DNA of 48,048 nucleotides, taken from positions 1-48,048 of the forward strand of contig CAYPCW010000016.1 of the NCBI GenBank assembly GCA_964409335.1, given 5' to 3'. Shown here piece after piece: positions 10,001-17,681 of the stretch. Below the pieces are notes generated by a model. That model saw nothing but the letters and a program-made list of their open reading frames with translations, had not been told where the DNA came from and searched no databases. How positions within the stretch are numbered: position 1 is the stretch's first letter; each line of letters begins with the position of its first letter. The translations under genes and the position numbers were made by a program. This DNA is from JABMOW01 sp964409335. Its GTDB lineage: Bacteria > Fidelibacterota > Marinisomatia > SCGC-AAA003-L08 > JACNLC01.

Positions 10001-10389
10001 TTAGAAAATTTTTCTACACGTTTTTTACACAGCCTGACGAACTTTTCGATCCCGAATTCTTCTACTTCTTTTTTGGATTTAAACCCAAGTTCTTTCTCAA
10101 CTTCGACCTCTACCCAAAGCCCCTGACAGTCAAACCCGTTTTGGTAGCGCTGATCAAATCCTTTTAAAGCGTGATATCTCTGAAATATATCTTTTAGTGT
10201 TCTTCCCCAGGCATGATGAACACCCATGGGATTATTTGCAGTAATCGGTCCATCAAGAAAAGACCATTTTGGATTGCCTTTATTTTGCTCAACAAGTTTT
10301 TCGAAGATATGGGTACGATCCCATCGGTTCAGAATTTCATGTTCCATTTGAACAAAATCGATGTCATTTTTTACGGGTCTGAATCTCAT
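7078..10389 (-). CDS. ileS: Isoleucyl-tRNA synthetase, IleRS2-like with GXHH motif
   Basis: Class I synthetase that charges tRNA-Ile and edits valine. About 1103 residues. The ATP-binding signature reads NPMGVHHAWGR at about residues 53-63, i.e. GXHH in place of the usual HXGH. The second signature is EMHKSWGN rather than KMSKSLGN. The CP1 editing domain is present (LIWTTTPWTLTSN, GTGIVHIAPGCGDVD), as is the anticodon-binding domain (DRWILAKVNELV). ATG 10389 is preferred over TTG 10410: family members begin close to MRFRPV, and a possible -10 box (10412-10417) would place TTG upstream of the transcript. It heads the leftward operon running to the nucleotidyltransferase at 1439. Confidence 0.96.
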   Translation of the reverse strand: MRFRPVKNDIDFVQMEHEILNRWDRTHIFEKLVEQNKGNPKWSFLDGPITANNPMGVHHAWGRTLKDIFQRYHALKGFDQRYQNGFDCQGLWVEVEVEKELGFKSKKEVEEFGIEKFVRLCKKRVEKFSKIQTEQSKRLGYWMDWDHSYYTMSDENNYTIWMYLKKLFERGKIRKGFDVVPWSGKSGTSYSQMEIIEGRKLVAHRAVFVRFQLVDRKNEYLLIWTTTPWTLTSNVAVAINMNLIYQRLRASDSSIYYLASDTLDLKRLEKQYLEKKQWVENVPKLKTIAQIFKEKGGYTLIGTIPGSDMIGWKYVGPFDELPAQSVFGGYPFRNKAHEKDKVNGISCHRVVDGGKDSVGQDIVVAGEGTGIVHIAPGCGDVDNKIGAKYGLVNIAPLDDQSRYLEEFGWLSGKLATDPDTTTDIINRLRETEFLIHVEKYPHVYPHCWRSGDELVFRMVTEWYINMDWRDDIKRIVKDIRWIPEWGRDREMEWLSNMGDWMISKKRFWGLALPIWTFEDGTFHVVGSREELKELAVEGWDEFEGQSPHRPWIDKVKIRHPETGLIGTRVPDVGNPWLDAGIVPYSTLKYNDDPEYWKQWFPADLVLECFPGQFRNWFYSLLAMSTVMENTAPFKTILGHALVKDEKGNEMHKSWGNAIWFDEAAEKMGVDVMRWMFTAQNPEHNLLFGYKIADETRKHIITLWNTYSFFVTYANLDQFDPLAQKAELDAYTVLDRWILAKVNELVRTAETCYEEYKVFKLMQYATEFVDDLSNWYVRRNRRRFWKSDNDSDKTAAYQTLYETLLTFSKIMSPVIPFITEHIYQNLVRDVNPDTPESIHLTTFPKYKNEFCDAELIEEIDAVKQIVNLGRSARNKANIKIRQPLSKMIVYSGNEKLKQYIHRNSCQIAEELNLKSVQLTERLEDIVIFDVKPNYQSLREKYTDELRDVIRQIQSAPVDDLVKQWQAGQTVLMGNGKYELTMEDLIIEETAIDGFSANSDHSITVGIDIRLTNELKQEGIIRDLVRHIQNLRKDSGLMVEDRITVYIESDKTIDLALESYGTYLLNEVLGVNLLKDCSRSKHFLKLIINGIPVTIGISKANISGA

Positions 10390-10411
10390 ATTTTTTACTA
10401 AATCTTTCAAA

Positions 10412-10417
10412 ATTATA
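10412..10417 (-). promoter_or_regulatory. Possible ileS -10 box (TATAAT)
   Basis: On the minus strand TATAAT ends 22 bases upstream of the preferred ileS ATG at 10389. No good -35 hexamer lies at the usual distance, so this is only a candidate for the promoter of the ileS-lspA-xerC-pckA-hpf operon. Confidence 0.3.
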
Positions 10418-10832
10418 GACAGAAAATTTAGTCTCGCCCATCATTCCCAAACAATCCTGAAGATATGGAATTCGATGATCGGATAAATCGTTCCGATAAA
10501 AATAATGGCGACAATTGAGAAGATGCCAGATCAGTGTTTTTTTATTTTTAACTTACCGGCATTACCTATAATTCATTCCGCATCGGTTCAATTAAAACCA
10601 TTAACACGATCTTTTAATAATATTTGTCTAAAATAAGCCGGGTTCGCCTTAATTTAATACCATCCGATACATAGCGCTTATAATTAAGGTAATAAAAGAA
10701 TTTTGATATACATATCCGATTAGCGATAATTTATGGTATAATTTTTCGTTCGATTATCGGTAGTTAACATAATTATCCGATTGTAAACAGGAAGTCATCA
10801 CGCAGTTCAGTATAGAAGTAGGAGTAATTAAT
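10418..10832. promoter_or_regulatory. Divergent ileS / Rieske intergenic region
   Basis: About 415 bases with no credible reading frame, separating the leftward ileS operon from the rightward cytochrome bc operon. It is AT-rich. It holds a repeated near-identical element, TTATCCGAT/ATATCCGAT, at 10712-10720 and 10773-10781 and as the reverse complement ATCGGATAA at 10478-10486. A related ATTATCGG lies at 10753-10760. No T-box, tRNA or riboswitch structure was recognised. Confidence 0.4.
10703..10730 (+). promoter_or_regulatory. Candidate sigma70-type promoter for the bc operon
   Basis: TTGATA at 10703-10708 and GATAAT at 10725-10730 are separated by 16 bases, about 100 bases upstream of the Rieske start. 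A perfect TATAAT at 10737-10742 is an alternative -10 but lacks a matching -35. The assignment is by eye only. Confidence 0.35.
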
Positions 10833-11273
10833 TTGAAAAATCCGGATCGTAAGAAATTCCTGGATATTATGTTAGGTGTGGGCACTACCGCCTGGCTAGC
10901 CTCAATGTTGTATCCCATCAGCCGTTTCTTAATTCCGCCAAATATTCCAGAAGCAAATGTAACGAGTCTGGAAATCGGACAAGTCACCGAATTCCCATAT
11001 AACAGTTCAAAGATCATCAGGTTCGGGAGGAAACCGGTGATCGTGATCCGTACCAAAAACGGCGATTTCAAGGCATTATCTGCCACCTGTACTCATTTGG
11101 ACTGTACTGTCCAATTAAAAAAGGAAACCGAGCAAATTTGGTGTGCCTGTCACAACGGTATATACAATCTTGAGGGAAACAATATATCCGGTCCGCCTCC
11201 AAAACCTCTGACGCCTTTTAACGTGAGAATAGCCAATGATAAAGTGATCATTAGCAACGAGGATATGTCATAA
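10833..11273 (+). CDS. Rieske iron-sulfur protein of a cytochrome bc complex
   Basis: Carries the [2Fe-2S] cluster that takes an electron from quinol at the Qo site. The 146 residues begin with an uncleaved membrane anchor (about residues 11-32). Both cluster boxes are complete: CTHLDC near residue 87 and CACHNGIYNLEG near 107, giving two Cys and two His ligands plus the disulfide pair. The N terminus DRKKFLDIM resembles a Tat signal with RK instead of RR. The start is TTG at 10833, eight bases after AGGAG. The stop TAA overlaps the cytochrome b ATG by one base, so the two are translationally coupled. Confidence 0.93.
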   Translation: MKNPDRKKFLDIMLGVGTTAWLASMLYPISRFLIPPNIPEANVTSLEIGQVTEFPYNSSKIIRFGRKPVIVIRTKNGDFKALSATCTHLDCTVQLKKETEQIWCACHNGIYNLEGNNISGPPPKPLTPFNVRIANDKVIISNEDMS

Positions 11274-12337
11274 TGAAAATATACGATTGGTTGAATCAGC
11301 GTGTTGATTTAGATTCGATCACTAAATTTGCCAAAAAAAAACAAGTCCCGGTGTTTTATGGCACTGTCTGGTATTATCTGGGAGGTGTTTCGCTCTTTCT
11401 TTTTATCATCCAGGTTTTCACGGGAATTTTATTGATCTTATATTATCAGCCGGGATCCACAACTGCCTTTGAGAGTGTTAAATTTATTGTAAGCCAGGTG
11501 AACTTTGGATGGTTAGTTCGTGAAATCCACAGTTGGTCAGCCAACCTGTTTATCCTGTTTATATTCCTGCACATGTTCACGGTTTATTTTGCCAAAGCAT
11601 ACAGAAAACCCCGGGAAGTGACGTGGTATACCGGTTTTATCCTCCTGTTAGTTGCAATGTTTTTTGGATTTTCCGGATATCTGCTCCCTTGGAATGAACT
11701 TGCTTTTTTTGCCACGAAAGTAGGTTCAGATATTGCCGGTGCCATACCCTTTGTAGGAGATTTCCTATTGAAATTACTTCGGTCTGGAGATGATGTTACG
11801 GGTGCGACGTTAACCCGGTTTTACGGAATCCATGTAGCAGTTTTGCCCGCAGTCTTCACTATTATTCTTGGGATTCACCTGATTCTTGTACAGGTACAAG
11901 GCATGAGTGTCCCCCCGAGCCAGGAGAGCCTCCCTCCTGAAAAACGAAAATATATGCCTTTCTTTCCCAATTTTGCATTACGCGACCTATTAGTCTGGCT
12001 CATCGTGCTAAATGTTATTGCCCTCCTCGCTGTATTCTTCCCCTGGGAAATTGGACAAAAAGCTGACCCTTTGCTGCCCGCACCAGCGGGTATCCGGCCG
12101 GAATGGTATTTTATGTTCATGTTTCAAACGTTAAAATTGATCCCGGCTCACATTTGGTTCATCGAAGGAGAACTATTCGGAATCATGATGTTTACTCTTG
12201 GAGGACTCATATGGTTTTTTGTCCCCTTTTTTGATAAAAAAGCTGGCTTGGGGATAAAATCTCCTTTTTGGAAGTGGGTCGGTGTTATAATTATCCTTTA
12301 TATAATTGGTATGACAATTTGGGGGTATGCAGTATGA
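11273..12337 (+). CDS. Cytochrome b of a bc-type complex (fused b6/subunit IV)
   Basis: Diheme quinol-oxidising subunit in the inner membrane. The 354 residues join the N-terminal four-helix heme part with the C-terminal part in one chain. Heme-ligand histidines are visible in REIHSWSANLFILFIFLHMF (about residues 81-100, two His) and in YGIHVAVLPAVF and GIHLILV (about 185-203). The Qo-site motif PEWYF is at about residues 274-278. It lies between the Rieske gene (1-base overlap) and the nine-heme cytochrome (ATGA overlap), so the three form one coupled unit. No c1 gene is present; multiheme cytochromes take that place. Confidence 0.94.
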   Translation: MKIYDWLNQRVDLDSITKFAKKKQVPVFYGTVWYYLGGVSLFLFIIQVFTGILLILYYQPGSTTAFESVKFIVSQVNFGWLVREIHSWSANLFILFIFLHMFTVYFAKAYRKPREVTWYTGFILLLVAMFFGFSGYLLPWNELAFFATKVGSDIAGAIPFVGDFLLKLLRSGDDVTGATLTRFYGIHVAVLPAVFTIILGIHLILVQVQGMSVPPSQESLPPEKRKYMPFFPNFALRDLLVWLIVLNVIALLAVFFPWEIGQKADPLLPAPAGIRPEWYFMFMFQTLKLIPAHIWFIEGELFGIMMFTLGGLIWFFVPFFDKKAGLGIKSPFWKWVGVIIILYIIGMTIWGYAV

Positions 12338-13587
12338 AAAGATTAATCTTGCTATTATGTATAACCGGCACCCCCGTGACCTGGAATTTTGCTGCTCCTA
12401 CCGATGATATTAACGGGTGTATAAGCTGCCATCAGAAAAATGACGAGGACCGGGATGATGACGAAAAGATCATGACCCACTTTTATGAAGATGTCCATTA
12501 CCTGAAAGGGTTGACCTGTTCAGATTGTCATGGCGGAAATCCAGAAGAATTTGATGATGAAGATGTAGCAATGTGGGATGTGGAAAATTTTGTCGGGGCA
12601 GTTGAAAAGAAGGAGCAGCCTGAATTTTGTGGTAAATGTCACAGCAATCCGGAGTTTATGAGACTCTATTCCGCACATTTAAAAACCGATCAGGTTTCTC
12701 AGTATTGGACCAGTCATCATGGAGAAAAATTGAAGGAAGGCGATACACAAGTCGCGGCGTGTACGGACTGTCATGGTGTCCACGGGATTTACCCGGTAAA
12801 AGATCCAAGATCGAAGGTTTACCCGACGAATGTTCCAACCACCTGCAAACATTGTCATAGCAATGAGGAGGTAATGGCGAATTCTGGTTTACCGACTGAC
12901 CAATTTGATAAATATACCGTTTCTGTTCATGGACAGGCGTTGCTGGAACGATATGATATTGCAGCGCCGGCATGTAACGGTTGTCACGGTAACCACGGCG
13001 CCATGCCGCCGACCATTTTCAGTATTTCGGATATTTGCGGAACCTGTCACGCAAATAATGCAGAATTGTTCAAAGGCAGTCATCTAAAGCGGGTGTTTAT
13101 TGAGCAAAAGATCAATCAATGCGAAGGTTGTCACAATTATCATGACATCGCGAAACCGACGGATGAATCGCTGAATTGGGCCGTAAATAAAACCTGTATT
13201 TATTGTCATGAGGAAGATGAAGAAAAGGCTAAAATTCTTGCCACGGCATTATTTAACATTATTGACAGCTTAAAGCAAAAAATCGAAATTGCAAATGAAA
13301 TGGTTGATCTTGCCGAAAACAAAGGAATGGAAGTTGAAGATTTGTTTTTTCATCTCGAGGATGCACATAAAAATCTAATTCAGACCCGAACCAGCATTCA
13401 TAGTTTTGACGATAAGTATGTGAGAAAGACTTCCGAAGACGGATATAAGGCTGCAGAGGCGGCGATTATCGGTGCGGAACAAGCATTACATGAATTCGGT
13501 TTCAGGAAAAAAGGATTACTGGTATTTTCTCTCATCCTCACATTTTTTGGTATCGTATTATATTTAAAAATAAAATCAATGGAGTAA
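12334..13587 (+). CDS. Nine-heme membrane-anchored cytochrome c
   Basis: Periplasmic electron carrier with nine CXXCH heme-binding motifs in 417 residues: CISCH, CSDCH, CGKCH, CTDCH, CKHCH, CNGCH, CGTCH, CEGCH and CIYCH. A signal peptide occupies about residues 1-20. After the last heme there is a helical stretch (about 300-385) and a single C-terminal membrane anchor, LLVFSLILTFFGIVLYLKI, near 393-412. The start ATG 12334 overlaps the cytochrome b stop as ATGA; a longer in-frame start at 12268 lies inside cytochrome b and is unlikely. It probably replaces cytochrome c1 as electron acceptor of the complex. Its exact redox partner is unknown. Confidence 0.9.
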   Translation: MKRLILLLCITGTPVTWNFAAPTDDINGCISCHQKNDEDRDDDEKIMTHFYEDVHYLKGLTCSDCHGGNPEEFDDEDVAMWDVENFVGAVEKKEQPEFCGKCHSNPEFMRLYSAHLKTDQVSQYWTSHHGEKLKEGDTQVAACTDCHGVHGIYPVKDPRSKVYPTNVPTTCKHCHSNEEVMANSGLPTDQFDKYTVSVHGQALLERYDIAAPACNGCHGNHGAMPPTIFSISDICGTCHANNAELFKGSHLKRVFIEQKINQCEGCHNYHDIAKPTDESLNWAVNKTCIYCHEEDEEKAKILATALFNIIDSLKQKIEIANEMVDLAENKGMEVEDLFFHLEDAHKNLIQTRTSIHSFDDKYVRKTSEDGYKAAEAAIIGAEQALHEFGFRKKGLLVFSLILTFFGIVLYLKIKSME

Positions 13588-13595
13588 TAATAATC

Positions 13596-14195
13596 ATGAA
13601 AATAGTAATCATTGTATTCAGCCTTATTTTGGGAAATCTTGTGCACGCCGGAGACTTTGAATATGTTGGAGCCAATAAATGCAAAGCCTGCCACCAAAAA
13701 GATGAAAAAGGTGCACAATATTCCAAATGGGAATCCTCAAAGCATGCCATCGCATTTGAGACCCTCCTTACTGAGAAGGCATTGGAAATTGCAACAAAAC
13801 TGGAATTAAAAACGATTCCCAGCGAATCACCAGAATGTGTAGGCTGTCATACAACCGGTTATGGGTTAGGTGGATTCGATATTAAGGATGCAGCATTCTA
13901 TGCCCCCGCTGAGGATGATAAGGACGGACAAAAGGCAGCAAAATTAATGGAGAAACTGAAAAATGTCGGCTGTGAAGCTTGTCACGGTCCTGGCAGCAAG
14001 TATAAAAGTAAAAAAACCATGGAAGCTATTTATACCGGTACAGAAAAATCTGAAACCTATGGATTGGTAATACCCACCGAAGAAACTTGCAAACAGTGTC
14101 ATAATGAAAAAAGCCCCATGTTTAAAGAGTTTAAATTTGATGAAGCTTATGCGAAAATTGCCCACAACATTCCAGAAGTCGAACCCAGTAAATAA
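13596..14195 (+). CDS. Tetraheme cytochrome c554-family protein
   Basis: Soluble periplasmic cytochrome. Signal peptide about residues 1-18, cut after VHA. The mature chain opens with YVGANKCKACHQKD, typical of the cytochrome c554 family. Four CXXCH motifs occur: CKACH, CVGCH, CEACH and CKQCH. The 199 residues fit the family, whose known member accepts electrons from hydroxylamine oxidoreductase in nitrifiers; that role is not implied here. It lies nine bases after the nine-heme gene and ends at the terminator at 14203, so it is the last gene of the bc operon and may carry electrons away from the complex. Confidence 0.87.
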   Translation: MKIVIIVFSLILGNLVHAGDFEYVGANKCKACHQKDEKGAQYSKWESSKHAIAFETLLTEKALEIATKLELKTIPSESPECVGCHTTGYGLGGFDIKDAAFYAPAEDDKDGQKAAKLMEKLKNVGCEACHGPGSKYKSKKTMEAIYTGTEKSETYGLVIPTEETCKQCHNEKSPMFKEFKFDEAYAKIAHNIPEVEPSK

Positions 14196-14202
14196 CATCT
14201 GA

Positions 14203-14246
14203 AAATAGAAAAGCCCCCACAATATGACGGGGGCTTTTTCTATTTA
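14203..14246. terminator. Bidirectional rho-independent terminator
   Basis: A stem with AAAAGCCCCC on the left and GGGGGCTTTTT on the right, extended by AAATAG/CTATTT with one bulge, encloses a ten-base loop. The flanking A and T runs make it work in both directions. It separates the convergent cytochrome operon and the rsuA end of the export operon. Confidence 0.9.
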
Positions 14247-14957
14247 TATACCGAGCAAACGGTAGTCCTCATCATTTAAATCCCTCCATTGTCCCGGTTC
14301 TAGGTTGCCTAATTCAAGTGATCCGATCATTGACCTGTGAAGATAGAGGACGTTGTTATTCATAAGATCAAACATTTTCTTCACCTGGTGAAACCTGCCT
14401 TCAAACAACGTTAACCGGCCGGTGTTTTCCGAGGTGATCTCGAAATCTGCGGGTTTACATGGTTTGTCTTCATCCGGGAGTTTCAGAGTGCCGCGTTTAA
14501 AGATATCCGGTTCTTTCCCGGTTAATGGTTCTTCTAGCTCTATTTCATAAATTTTTGGGACGCGGTATTTCGGTGAAATAATTTTATGCGTGAGTTCCCC
14601 ATCATCCGTTACAATCAGTGCGCCCGTCGTATCTTTATCCAACCGGCCGGCGGAGTTTACCAAAGGTCTTCTGATATTAAAGGATTCGGGGAAAAATTGA
14701 AAGATTGTATTATCTCCCAAGCGCGTACAGATCACATTATGGGGTTTGTAAAACAAAACCGCAATCCCCCCCGGATGATCCAGAGGTTGCCCATGAAAGA
14801 TAATTTCGAGTGGGTGCACTTTCGTATTCACTGAGGATACCGGGGTATCGCCGAGCATTATCTGATGTTTACATATTAAATTTTGCACCTCTTTTCGGGT
14901 ACAGATTCCGAGTCTGGAAAATAATCTATCCACTCTTTCAATAGTCATGTATTTCAT
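14244..14957 (-). CDS. rsuA: RsuA-family rRNA pseudouridine synthase
   Basis: Isomerises uridine in rRNA (RsuA: position 516 of 16S; RluB/RluE/RluF act on 23S). The 237 residues have an N-terminal S4 domain (RVDRLFSRLGICTRKEVQNLI). The catalytic domain carries SAGRLDKDTTGALIVTDDG near 100-118, with the nucleophilic Asp, and the late motif GRFHQVKKMFDLMNNNVL. The size and the LFSRLG...RKE opening favour RsuA, but substrate is inferred. It lies 14 bases after the RND transporter gene, so it ends that operon. ATG 14957 was taken; ATG 14948 is an alternative. Confidence 0.88.
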   Translation of the reverse strand: MKYMTIERVDRLFSRLGICTRKEVQNLICKHQIMLGDTPVSSVNTKVHPLEIIFHGQPLDHPGGIAVLFYKPHNVICTRLGDNTIFQFFPESFNIRRPLVNSAGRLDKDTTGALIVTDDGELTHKIISPKYRVPKIYEIELEEPLTGKEPDIFKRGTLKLPDEDKPCKPADFEITSENTGRLTLFEGRFHQVKKMFDLMNNNVLYLHRSMIGSLELGNLEPGQWRDLNDEDYRLLGI

Positions 14958-14971
14958 CCCGCATATCGCTC

Positions 14972-17659
14972 CTAATCCTGATTTAATCTTCTAATCTTAT
15001 ACCAGTGTTTCAATCCCACAAATACCGGCAAAGCAACAACGGAGACTGCAAAACAGGTCCCTACCCCGATAAAGAGGGCGATTCCCATACTACCCAATCC
15101 CCTGTAGGTTGCAAACCATAATGAACCAAACCCCATCATGGTCGTCAGGGATGTAAGTAAAATAGCCTTTCCCGTTGACTGATACACCACACGAATATCA
15201 TGTTCGATTTTGTATCTGTGGAGGACATGAACACCGTCGTCAATCCCGATCCCGATGATTAGGGGAATCGCCATAATATTCAGCATCGTCAACTGAAGTC
15301 CTGATATTTTCATCACCCCTACCATCCAAATTGCACCAAATACCATGGGAATCATGGCTGCAATTGTATAAAAGATATTTCTGAAATCGAGTGCCAATAA
15401 AATAAATACGGCTACGATGGCAAACCAAGTTGCTTTTATACCATCCTGCGCCATGAGATGAAGTAACTCTACATAAATAGGGGGAAGTCCCGTTGTTTTT
15501 GGGCTGATGATTTCCAAATCATTTGTGAATTGGAATAAATATTTGGCGTCCTCCCAAATATTCTTCCTTGGATATATCGATATCAGCATAGTCTTTCCGG
15601 ATCGTCCGATAAAGCGATTTTTTATCTCATCCGGTAAGGTTTGAATAGTAAGGGGCTCCATCGTGGTCATTTCTAAAATCGATTCTTTAAAATAAGGGGT
15701 AAACTGACCGTTGAAATAGGAAAGTTCAGAGGTTATATCCTTATCATCTATTGAATTTACCAGATCAGTGAGATTCCCTGTCTGACCGGGTTCATCCACA
15801 ACGCCCACCAGATATGCCGCCTTTTCATAAATTTTGTCCTGCCCGCCCATGTATGCAAGCGACTGCAACTCCATAACATTGTCCTCTAACCGCTTCAATT
15901 CATCAACATAACGTTCCGCCTCTTTCATTGACACTTTACTGCTGATCCGAGTTGACAGGATGGTTCTGCGGATATTCCGTATCAGACGAAACCGTTCTGC
16001 AGAGTCCCGGTCATCCGGCAAATAATCTGAAATACTTTCGGTATGCCCGACGGTACTCAACTCCCTGCTGCGGTCAGACAATATTCGGATTTCATTTAGA
16101 TCGGTTGAGGAAAACACGACAAAATCTGATGATAGATCGAAGGCATCCACTAATTTATTCTGTAACTTGATTGATTCCAGGCCAACGGGTTCCATATTTA
16201 AATAATTATAATCAACAGTAATTTTTTTTGCTTGCCACGTCATCACGCTTGTAATCACTATCAGCGCCATACCGTAGAAAAATGGGTGATTATAGGCATG
16301 ACCCGCAATATTAGGGATGACGGTAAATGAGATATCCCTTGTTACAGTTGTTCTCCTGAATTTGCTTAGCAGTCTCTCCCGAAGTACCAAAAGTACTGGT
16401 AAAATTAGCAGGGATGCGATCATCGTGATAATTATCCCAAACCCTGACACCAGTCCAAACTCCCGCATTCCCTGATTTTCGGAAATCATCATCGTTAAAA
16501 AGGCCAGCGCAGTGGTACAACCGCCGGTGATGATTCCCGGACCGGTATTAGAAAGTGCTGTGGTCATCGATATCATCACGTCGCGGCCTGTGTGACGTAA
16601 TTCTGTGTAACCGGATATGATATGAATATTAAAATCTATGCCCAATCCGATCAGTATGACCCCCATCATCGCGGTCGCCATATTCAGACTGTCAACTAAA
16701 ATACTGCCGACCCCCATCGCCCAGATAACTCCAAACATCACCGCAGTAAGCGCTAATAACGGACTGATCAAAATCCGAAATGAAACGATAAAAAGGATAA
16801 ATATTCCGATGATCGCCAGGATGGTGATTTGCCACGAATCACTCTCTACCGCTCTCATTTCATCGCGGCCTAAAACCAGCGTGCCCGTGAGCCCGGCATT
16901 GACATGATACGTTTGGCTGACTCCCTTCACCACCCTTTCGATACCATCAACTGCTTCGACCACAATCTGAAAGTCATCAATCATGTTGAACACCGGTTCA
17001 ATCATGATAAGGATCATCCGGTGATCCGGTGACATAAAGTAGGTTTCACCAATTAAAATAGCATCAGCTGCGACTTTGCCAGGATTATCAGGAGGATGGC
17101 CGTCAAATATCTGTTTCTGGACATCAACAAATTTTTCAATTCCATCTAAAAAGCGAACCGTATCGATCTCTTTCCGTTTCGAAGATAATCCATCCTCTCC
17201 CCGATATTCTTTCTCAAAACTGTCATTTAAATTTGAGAGAAATTGAACCAAATTTGGATTTTCATAGATTGATGTGAAATTTTGGATATCGGTGGCTTTG
17301 AGCAATTTAAGTCCGTTTTTTCGATAAAAGTCAATGGGAATATTTATATCAACCCGATCCACCCATTGATTCAGTTCCTCTAAGCGGGGTTTGAGTTCCC
17401 TGGCAAATTTTTTCAGATTCTCTTCTTCGCCCTCTGCCAGCAGGATGATGTTGGATGCATTGTTAAATTCATCCAGAATAAATTCGAATTCCTGTGCTTT
17501 AGCGTTTCCTGTGGGCAACATTTCGGTAAAACTGGTGCTTATCTCAAGACTGTTTGCCATCCATCCAAGAACGAATGTCACAAAAATGATAACTATAGAC
17601 ATAATAAACGGATGTTTTACAGAAATATTTCCAATTATCCTCAGCAATTTTTGTCTCAT
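14972..17659 (-). CDS. RND-superfamily (MMPL-type) exporter
   Basis: Large inner-membrane transporter of 895 residues built from two similar halves. Each half has one membrane segment, a periplasmic domain, then five to six membrane segments. The first segment is about residues 18-36, and the membrane bundles lie about 275-430 and 735-890. Each bundle has a conserved GLGIDFNIHI or GIGIDDGVHV segment, whose aspartates are the probable proton relay. No N-terminal fusion to an adaptor is seen. Single-gene MMPL/HpnN-type RNDs usually move lipids or hydrophobic molecules. The LolA-like and outer-membrane partners upstream suggest movement of a lipid-like substrate. The substrate is unknown. ATG follows GGAG by seven bases. 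Confidence 0.9.
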   Translation of the reverse strand: MRQKLLRIIGNISVKHPFIMSIVIIFVTFVLGWMANSLEISTSFTEMLPTGNAKAQEFEFILDEFNNASNIILLAEGEEENLKKFARELKPRLEELNQWVDRVDINIPIDFYRKNGLKLLKATDIQNFTSIYENPNLVQFLSNLNDSFEKEYRGEDGLSSKRKEIDTVRFLDGIEKFVDVQKQIFDGHPPDNPGKVAADAILIGETYFMSPDHRMILIMIEPVFNMIDDFQIVVEAVDGIERVVKGVSQTYHVNAGLTGTLVLGRDEMRAVESDSWQITILAIIGIFILFIVSFRILISPLLALTAVMFGVIWAMGVGSILVDSLNMATAMMGVILIGLGIDFNIHIISGYTELRHTGRDVMISMTTALSNTGPGIITGGCTTALAFLTMMISENQGMREFGLVSGFGIIITMIASLLILPVLLVLRERLLSKFRRTTVTRDISFTVIPNIAGHAYNHPFFYGMALIVITSVMTWQAKKITVDYNYLNMEPVGLESIKLQNKLVDAFDLSSDFVVFSSTDLNEIRILSDRSRELSTVGHTESISDYLPDDRDSAERFRLIRNIRRTILSTRISSKVSMKEAERYVDELKRLEDNVMELQSLAYMGGQDKIYEKAAYLVGVVDEPGQTGNLTDLVNSIDDKDITSELSYFNGQFTPYFKESILEMTTMEPLTIQTLPDEIKNRFIGRSGKTMLISIYPRKNIWEDAKYLFQFTNDLEIISPKTTGLPPIYVELLHLMAQDGIKATWFAIVAVFILLALDFRNIFYTIAAMIPMVFGAIWMVGVMKISGLQLTMLNIMAIPLIIGIGIDDGVHVLHRYKIEHDIRVVYQSTGKAILLTSLTTMMGFGSLWFATYRGLGSMGIALFIGVGTCFAVSVVALPVFVGLKHWYKIRRLNQD

Positions 17660-17681
17660 CTGTTATCTCCTGAATCAGCCA

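Noticed and set aside
10411..10832. T-box leader or tRNA gene upstream of ileS
   Set aside because: No T-box sequence, specifier stem or cloverleaf could be recognised in the interval.
12268..12333. Upstream start of the nine-heme cytochrome
   Set aside because: It lies within cytochrome b and would bury the signal peptide; ATG 12334 gives an ATGA junction and a proper signal sequence.
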